This document shows positions 6,502 to 6,583 of a stretch of 6,583 bases of DNA, piece by piece (the stretch's first letter is position 1; every line of letters starts with the position of its first letter). A model generated the notes under the pieces. The model was not told the DNA's origin and did no database searches. It saw nothing but the letters and a program-made list of their open reading frames with translations. Origin of the DNA: Idiomarina sp. UBA6142 (GTDB lineage Bacteria; Pseudomonadota; Gammaproteobacteria; Enterobacterales; Alteromonadaceae); contig DIVC01000115.1 in NCBI GenBank assembly GCA_002423905.1, forward strand, positions 1 through 6,583. The letters are read 5' to 3'. The position numbers and the translations under genes are program-made.

Positions 6502-6575
6502 ATTTATGACAGTTTTATGACTCTATGTCAGTTTTTTGACTTATTTATGACGCCCACATGTCTTTTTTATGACTG
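6502..6575 (-). promoter_or_regulatory. PhoB-binding Pho-box array (seven half-sites)
   Basis: Seven 7-bp half-sites like CTGTCAT lie on the minus strand: CAGTCAT (6575-6569), AAGACAT (6564-6558), GCGTCAT (6553-6547), AAGTCAA (6542-6536), CTGACAT (6531-6525), GAGTCAT (6523-6517) and a perfect CTGTCAT (6512-6506). Most are followed by A/T-only tetranucleotides (AAAA, AAAT). Steps are 11 bp except one of 8 bp between the fifth and sixth. The E. coli Pho box is two CTGTCAT-like half-sites at an 11-bp step, bound head-to-tail by phospho-PhoB. The pair nearest the gene (6523-6506) is the best box. The array reads toward the porin and ends at its -10 spacing. It may continue past the window edge. 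Confidence 0.85.
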
Positions 6576-6583
6576 CTTCAACG

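Noticed and set aside
6502..6575. Reading the TTTATGAC repeats as a CRISPR array, iteron origin or integration site
   Set aside because: The 11-bp period, the CTGTCAT core on the gene strand and the 10-bp distance to a -10 element fit Pho boxes. The units are too short for CRISPR, and no replication or integrase gene is near.

Overview
The window is ordinary chromosomal DNA of a gammaproteobacterium. The evidence is a guaB-guaA operon divergent from xseA, proteins of nearly enterobacterial length and motif content, an outer-membrane porin of the Gram-negative general porin type, and E. coli-like sigma-70 and Pho-box signals. A marine Alteromonadales-type host (Idiomarina-like) is a guess from overall protein character and moderate GC. 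No RNA genes, mobile elements, CRISPR arrays or plasmid functions are visible.

Layout. Positions 1-3051 (minus strand) hold guaA and guaB, complete and 6 bp apart, transcribed guaB then guaA. They convert IMP to XMP to GMP. Between guaB and xseA (3052-3150) lie two sigma-70-like promoters that occupy almost exactly the same 31 bp in opposite directions, plus a hairpin that would form at the very 5' end of the guaB mRNA. xseA (3151-4479, plus strand) encodes the large subunit of exonuclease VII. Its longest reading frame starts at 3076, but the evidence favours 3151. xseA meets a convergent AEC-family membrane transporter gene (4476-5405, minus) with a 4-bp overlap of stop codons, so no terminator fits between them. 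A general porin gene (5466-6422, minus) lies upstream of the transporter gene on the same strand, 60 bp away.

The most informative stretch is 6423-6583, the porin upstream region. It holds seven copies of a CTGTCAT-like element, mostly at 11-bp steps, on the same strand as the porin. The copy nearest the gene is a perfect CTGTCAT, and a TATCCT -10 element follows it after 10 bp, the same geometry as in E. coli phoA. This is a strong PhoB-box array, so the porin is probably induced by phosphate starvation. Its leader also carries a 7-bp hairpin, a 9-bp direct repeat and a possible overlapping upstream ORF.

There is no sign of a wholly new system. The points worth following up are the long Pho-box array with one phase break, the porin leader, and the superimposed guaB/xseA promoters.
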